Origin: Candidatus Omnitrophota bacterium | GTDB lineage: Bacteria; Omnitrophota; Gorgyraeia; Gygaellales; Profunditerraquicolaceae | Direction of reading: 5' to 3' | Length of the DNA stretch: 8,680 nt | Assembly: GCA_016931435.1 (NCBI GenBank) | Contig: JAFGET010000085.1 | Span: 1 to 8,680, forward strand | Shown here: positions 5,641 through 8,680 of the stretch, piece after piece | Layout of the letters: each line of letters opens with the position of its first letter | Position numbering within the stretch: position 1 is the stretch's first letter | Notes under the pieces: model-generated | What the model saw: only the letters and a program-made list of their open reading frames with translations | Database searches by the model: none | What the model was told of the DNA's origin: nothing | Program-made: the position numbers and the translations under genes

Positions 5641-7052
5641 GAGTCTACCTTGTTAATCCTCCTGCTAGTAAAGGCGTAAAGATGGTCCGCGAGGGGCGTT
5701 GTATGCAAAGAAAAGGCGCCTGGACCACTGTTTGGCCTCCGGTTACCTTGGCAACGATGGCGGGGATGCTTTTAAAGGAAGGTGTCGAGGTGAGGTTAAA
5801 TGATTGCATCGTTGAAGATATCGGTTTTAAAAAGCTCAAAGACAATATCGCTGTATTTAAACCAGATATCCTGGTGATAAATACGGCTACCGCTTCTATT
5901 TATTCCGATCTTTTATGCGCGAGGGCGGCCAAGGAAGCCTCGCCGCGCATAAAGACCCTTGCTTTAGGCCTGCACGTTACAATGCTGCCGGAAGAGGCGT
6001 TTGTGATGGAGCCGGCTTTGGATTTTATCATACGCGGTGAGCCGGAATTCTGTTTTATGGAACTGGTAAAGGTATTGGCAAAGGGGCAGGAGATTTCCGC
6101 GGTAAAAGGCCTTTCTTATCGTAAAGACGGGCTGGTCATCCATAACCAGGATCGAGGCTTTGATGAAGATTTAAACGATCTTGCCTTTCCCGCCTGGCAG
6201 CTGATAGATACCAGAAATTACCTCTTGCCTTTAAGCGCGGAGCCTTTTTTGCTTGTCACTACATCCAAAGGGTGCCCTTATTCCTGTTTATTTTGTCCGG
6301 CAAAGCCTTTTTATGGGTCAAAATTACGCTTGCGCGATTACAAAAAAGTTGTCGATGAGATGGAATATGTTTATAAGAATTTTGGCGTGGGTCAGTTTCT
6401 TATCTGGAGTGAATCGTTTACCGCAAACAGGGAGTACGTGTTTGATTTTTGCAACGAATTTTCCAGCCGCGGGATAAAATTAGGCTGGGTCTGTAACAGC
6501 CGGGTGGATAAAGTCGACTTAGAAATGCTTAAGGTTATGAAGAAGGCAGGTTGCTGGATGATCGGCTTTGGTATCGAATCAGGTTCGCAGGAAATACTGG
6601 ATAATTCCGGAAAAGGCGCGACCATAAAACAAGCGGAAGAAGCGGTTGATCGGGCAAAGAAAGCGGGGATGGAGGTGGTAGCGCATGTGATTTTCGGGCT
6701 GCCGGGCGAGACTCTTTTAAGCGGCAAGAAGACCATAGCCTGGCTGAATAAATTAAAGATAGATTTTATCCAGGTTTATTGCGCTGTGCCATGGCCGTCA
6801 ACGCCATTATATGCACTCGCCCGGAAAAATGGCTGGCTTAAAAGCAGCGACTGGCGATTATATGAACAAAATCACTGCGTTTTAGATACAGGGACGATCA
6901 AGCCGAAAGAAGTTGAATATTTAAGAAGGTTGGCGGTAAGGAAGTTTTATTCGTCTTTGAAGCGGTTATCTAAAATGGCTTTAAAGGTCAATTCTGTTAA
7001 AAAATTACGGTTATTTATAAAAACACTCAGGGAATTTTTACGATGGATATAA
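5637..7052 (+). CDS. B12-binding-domain radical SAM protein (BchE/methylase-like class)
   Basis: 471 residues. The N-terminal ~150 residues have the cobalamin-binding-like fold of this class: VYLVNPPASKG at 3-13, WPPVTLATMAGMLLKEG at 33-49, DILVINTATAS at 77-87, GLHVTMLPEEA at 111-121 with H113 in the usual G-x-H position, and RGEPEFCFMELVKVL at 133-147. The linker LNDLAFPAWQLID at 179-191 is typical. The radical SAM core starts at VTTSKGCPYSCLFCPAKPF with the [4Fe-4S] ligands C213, C217 and C220, and continues through GFGIESGSQEILD and HVIFGLPGET. Members methylate unactivated carbons or carry out ring closures and rearrangements in lipids, antibiotics, hopanoids and porphyrins; the substrate here is unknown. 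No signal or membrane span is seen. AGAGG at 5626-5630 is its Shine-Dalgarno, ATGA overlaps the methyltransferase stop, and the 3' end overlaps the next gene by 10 bases. Confidence 0.9.
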   Translation: MRVYLVNPPASKGVKMVREGRCMQRKGAWTTVWPPVTLATMAGMLLKEGVEVRLNDCIVEDIGFKKLKDNIAVFKPDILVINTATASIYSDLLCARAAKEASPRIKTLALGLHVTMLPEEAFVMEPALDFIIRGEPEFCFMELVKVLAKGQEISAVKGLSYRKDGLVIHNQDRGFDEDLNDLAFPAWQLIDTRNYLLPLSAEPFLLVTTSKGCPYSCLFCPAKPFYGSKLRLRDYKKVVDEMEYVYKNFGVGQFLIWSESFTANREYVFDFCNEFSSRGIKLGWVCNSRVDKVDLEMLKVMKKAGCWMIGFGIESGSQEILDNSGKGATIKQAEEAVDRAKKAGMEVVAHVIFGLPGETLLSGKKTIAWLNKLKIDFIQVYCAVPWPSTPLYALARKNGWLKSSDWRLYEQNHCVLDTGTIKPKEVEYLRRLAVRKFYSSLKRLSKMALKVNSVKKLRLFIKTLREFLRWI

Positions 7053-8680
7053 TTGATCCAGGCGCTCATAAAATTCCGAAGTTATTCGTATTCCTGTTTA
7101 TCTTTTTATTGGCATTGGTATGTTATGTCGATTCTTTAGGCGGGGATTTTCTGTTAGACGATAAGCCGTTGATAGTCAATAACGCTTATATAAAGCAACT
7201 AAAGACCATCCCCTTGCTTTTTGCCGATCACGCGTTTATTTTTTCTGTTGTTTCCTTTGAGGGCGGGCATCGTTATTACAGGCCGATGCAGGTTTTATCT
7301 TTTGCGCTGGACTATTTTTTTTGGAGGCTTAACCCTTTCGGTTACCGTTTGACGAATGTCTTTTTTCATTCCCTGGCCGCTTTTTTATTGTTTTATTTGT
7401 TATACCGCCTTTTTTCTGATTTTTCATTGGCTTTATTATCCTCGGTATTTTTCACCGTGCATCCAATCCATACTGAATCGGTGGCGTATATCTGCGGCCG
7501 GTCTGAATTGCTGATCAGCGTCTTTACCTTAATTACGCTGGTATTTTACCTGCGATACCTTGATTCCCGCAGAGGCATAAATTACGCCCTTTCTTTATTA
7601 GGTTTCATCTGTGCTTTACTGTCTCGCGAGGCAGGGTTTTTGATATACGTCCCTTTATTTACGCTTTTTTTGGGCTTAAACTCAGGAATAAAAAAAAGCA
7701 ACGCCTGGTTTGATTTTATTGGTTTTTCCGGGATATTGCTCATATATGTCATATTGAGGTTTACATATTTGGTGCCCGTGCAGGCGTTTCTTATCTCCGG
7801 TTCTAATCCGGCAATCGATATTCTGAATTTCCTGAACATATTGTATGGCTATTTTAAATTATTGGTCTTGCCCTATCCTCTGTATATTTTAAGGTCATTA
7901 CCTTCGATCGTCTCATATGGCGCCGTTTATATTTTGGGCTTGGTCCTGTTTTTTATCCTTCTGGGAATCATTCTGTCGCTGTTGATCAGGCGTAAGAGCT
8001 ATATCCTGGTATTCGGTGCGGGTTGGTTTATTTTTACTCTTTCTTATCTGGTAAGGTTCATGTATAAGTTCGGCAATATAGTAGCCATGGAAGAGCATTG
8101 GGTATACCTGGCCTCTGCCGGTTTTTTTATTATCCTGGCACGCCTGGTTTTGATGATAAAAAAAGAAAGGATCATTAAGTCTGCCTGCGCCTGCATAATT
8201 TTTTATTTTGTTTTTTTTACGGTTGCCCAGTCCAAGAACTATAAAGACGAGATCGTTTTCAGCAGGTATAATCTCAAGTATGTAGATCCTTATTTGAGTG
8301 TTATTCCCCGTTTAAATTTGGTATCTGTGTTATTATCCAGGGGGTCATACGCACAAGCCCTGGAAGAAGAGAGCGCTATTTTGTCCATCGACCCGGATAA
8401 CTGGATGGCTTACGTGCAATTAGGCGATATCTACAGGGGGATGAAAGATTTTGTCATGGCGGAATCCTCATACAGGAAGGCTTTAGAAATAGATTATTTT
8501 TGTTGGCAGGCGAACCGCCGCCTTATGCGCCTTGGCGCAGAAACCGGAAGCGGTTATCGGGAAGATATCGGCCCGGGTTTACCGGCAGAAGAAGCGGAGG
8601 TTATCAGGCTTATCCGCTCGGGTAATTTTGATCAGGCGATATCACAATTAAAGGAAAAGCTTACAGCGTCCCCGTCCCCT
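7043..8680 (+). CDS. TMTC-like multispanning membrane protein with C-terminal TPR repeats (partial, runs past the window end)
   Basis: An open frame of 546 codons with no stop before the window edge. About 10-12 hydrophobic segments fill residues 11-395. Landmarks match the bacterial TMTC-like glycosyltransferase family (GT-C type): the first loop FLLDDKPLIVNN at 36-47 with the acidic pair D39-D40, YYRPMQVLSFALDY at 78-91, HPIHTESVAYICGRSELL at 140-157, LLSREAGFL at 192-200 and EEHWVYLASAGFF at 350-362. Eukaryotic TMTCs O-mannosylate proteins; bacterial members are assumed to use lipid-linked sugars, with unknown targets. From about 423 on there are TPR-type helices, clearest at 454-485 (WMAYVQLGDIY...AESSYRKALEID), with further units at 423-453 and 516-546. 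AGGGA (7029-7033) lies 9 bases before the ATG, which overlaps the radical SAM gene by 10 bases. Confidence 0.85.
   Translation, partial: MDIIDPGAHKIPKLFVFLFIFLLALVCYVDSLGGDFLLDDKPLIVNNAYIKQLKTIPLLFADHAFIFSVVSFEGGHRYYRPMQVLSFALDYFFWRLNPFGYRLTNVFFHSLAAFLLFYLLYRLFSDFSLALLSSVFFTVHPIHTESVAYICGRSELLISVFTLITLVFYLRYLDSRRGINYALSLLGFICALLSREAGFLIYVPLFTLFLGLNSGIKKSNAWFDFIGFSGILLIYVILRFTYLVPVQAFLISGSNPAIDILNFLNILYGYFKLLVLPYPLYILRSLPSIVSYGAVYILGLVLFFILLGIILSLLIRRKSYILVFGAGWFIFTLSYLVRFMYKFGNIVAMEEHWVYLASAGFFIILARLVLMIKKERIIKSACACIIFYFVFFTVAQSKNYKDEIVFSRYNLKYVDPYLSVIPRLNLVSVLLSRGSYAQALEEESAILSIDPDNWMAYVQLGDIYRGMKDFVMAESSYRKALEIDYFCWQANRRLMRLGAETGSGYREDIGPGLPAEEAEVIRLIRSGNFDQAISQLKEKLTASPSP

Noticed and set aside
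6253..6477. 74-codon plus-strand open frame within the radical SAM gene
   Set aside because: It lies wholly inside the radical SAM core in another frame. The host frame carries the CxxxCxxC cluster and family motifs, and this frame shows no recognisable protein.
6392..6736. 114-codon minus-strand open frame
   Set aside because: It is antisense to the conserved radical SAM core, has no ribosome binding context, and its composition mirrors the gene on the other strand.
7582..8098. Two minus-strand open frames (85 and 61 codons) at 7582-7839 and 7913-8098
   Set aside because: The plus strand here is one uninterrupted frame of a TMTC-like membrane protein from 7043 to the window edge, with family motifs; the minus frames are shadows.

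Overview
The window reads as one strand (+) of a tightly packed bacterial chromosome with base composition in the mid-40s % G+C by eye. Every real gene runs left to right and most neighbours overlap or almost touch. The gene set suggests an uncultivated Gram-negative-type lineage of the PVC/Omnitrophota kind: an LL-diaminopimelate aminotransferase (DapL) route to lysine and peptidoglycan, an aspartate dehydrogenase for NAD, and a family 9 (heptosyltransferase-like) glycosyltransferase next to a B12-radical SAM protein and a TMTC-like membrane protein with TPRs. The phylum is an inference from gene content and family resemblance, not from a marker gene.

Region 1 (1-3295) is a biosynthetic operon: a probable dapB tail, dapL, folK, panC and nadX. 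Gaps are 2 bases or less after dapL (dapL-folK gap 2, folK-panC ATGA overlap, panC-nadX TAATG overlap), so translation is probably coupled. The products serve diaminopimelate/lysine, folate, pantothenate/CoA and NAD; aspartate is the shared precursor of three of these.

Region 2 (3296-3773) is an isolated unit. Two adjacent large imperfect hairpins fill the space after nadX. They are followed by a strong Shine-Dalgarno and an 81-residue, extremely basic protein built from two copies of a ~31-residue motif that I do not recognise as a characterised family. A long hairpin plus T-tract ends the unit. This is the least ordinary part of the window.

Region 3 (3774-8680) is a second coupled operon: a GT9 glycosyltransferase, a class I SAM methyltransferase, a B12-binding radical SAM protein and a TMTC-type multispanning protein with C-terminal TPRs. 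The last frame is open to the end of the window. The set suggests assembly and modification of an envelope glycan, glycolipid or glycoprotein, but no substrate can be read from the sequence.

No tRNA, rRNA, CRISPR array, insertion sequence or phage gene was seen. The only intergenic stretches are 27-73, 3296-3442 and 3689-3773; none exceeds 300 bases.
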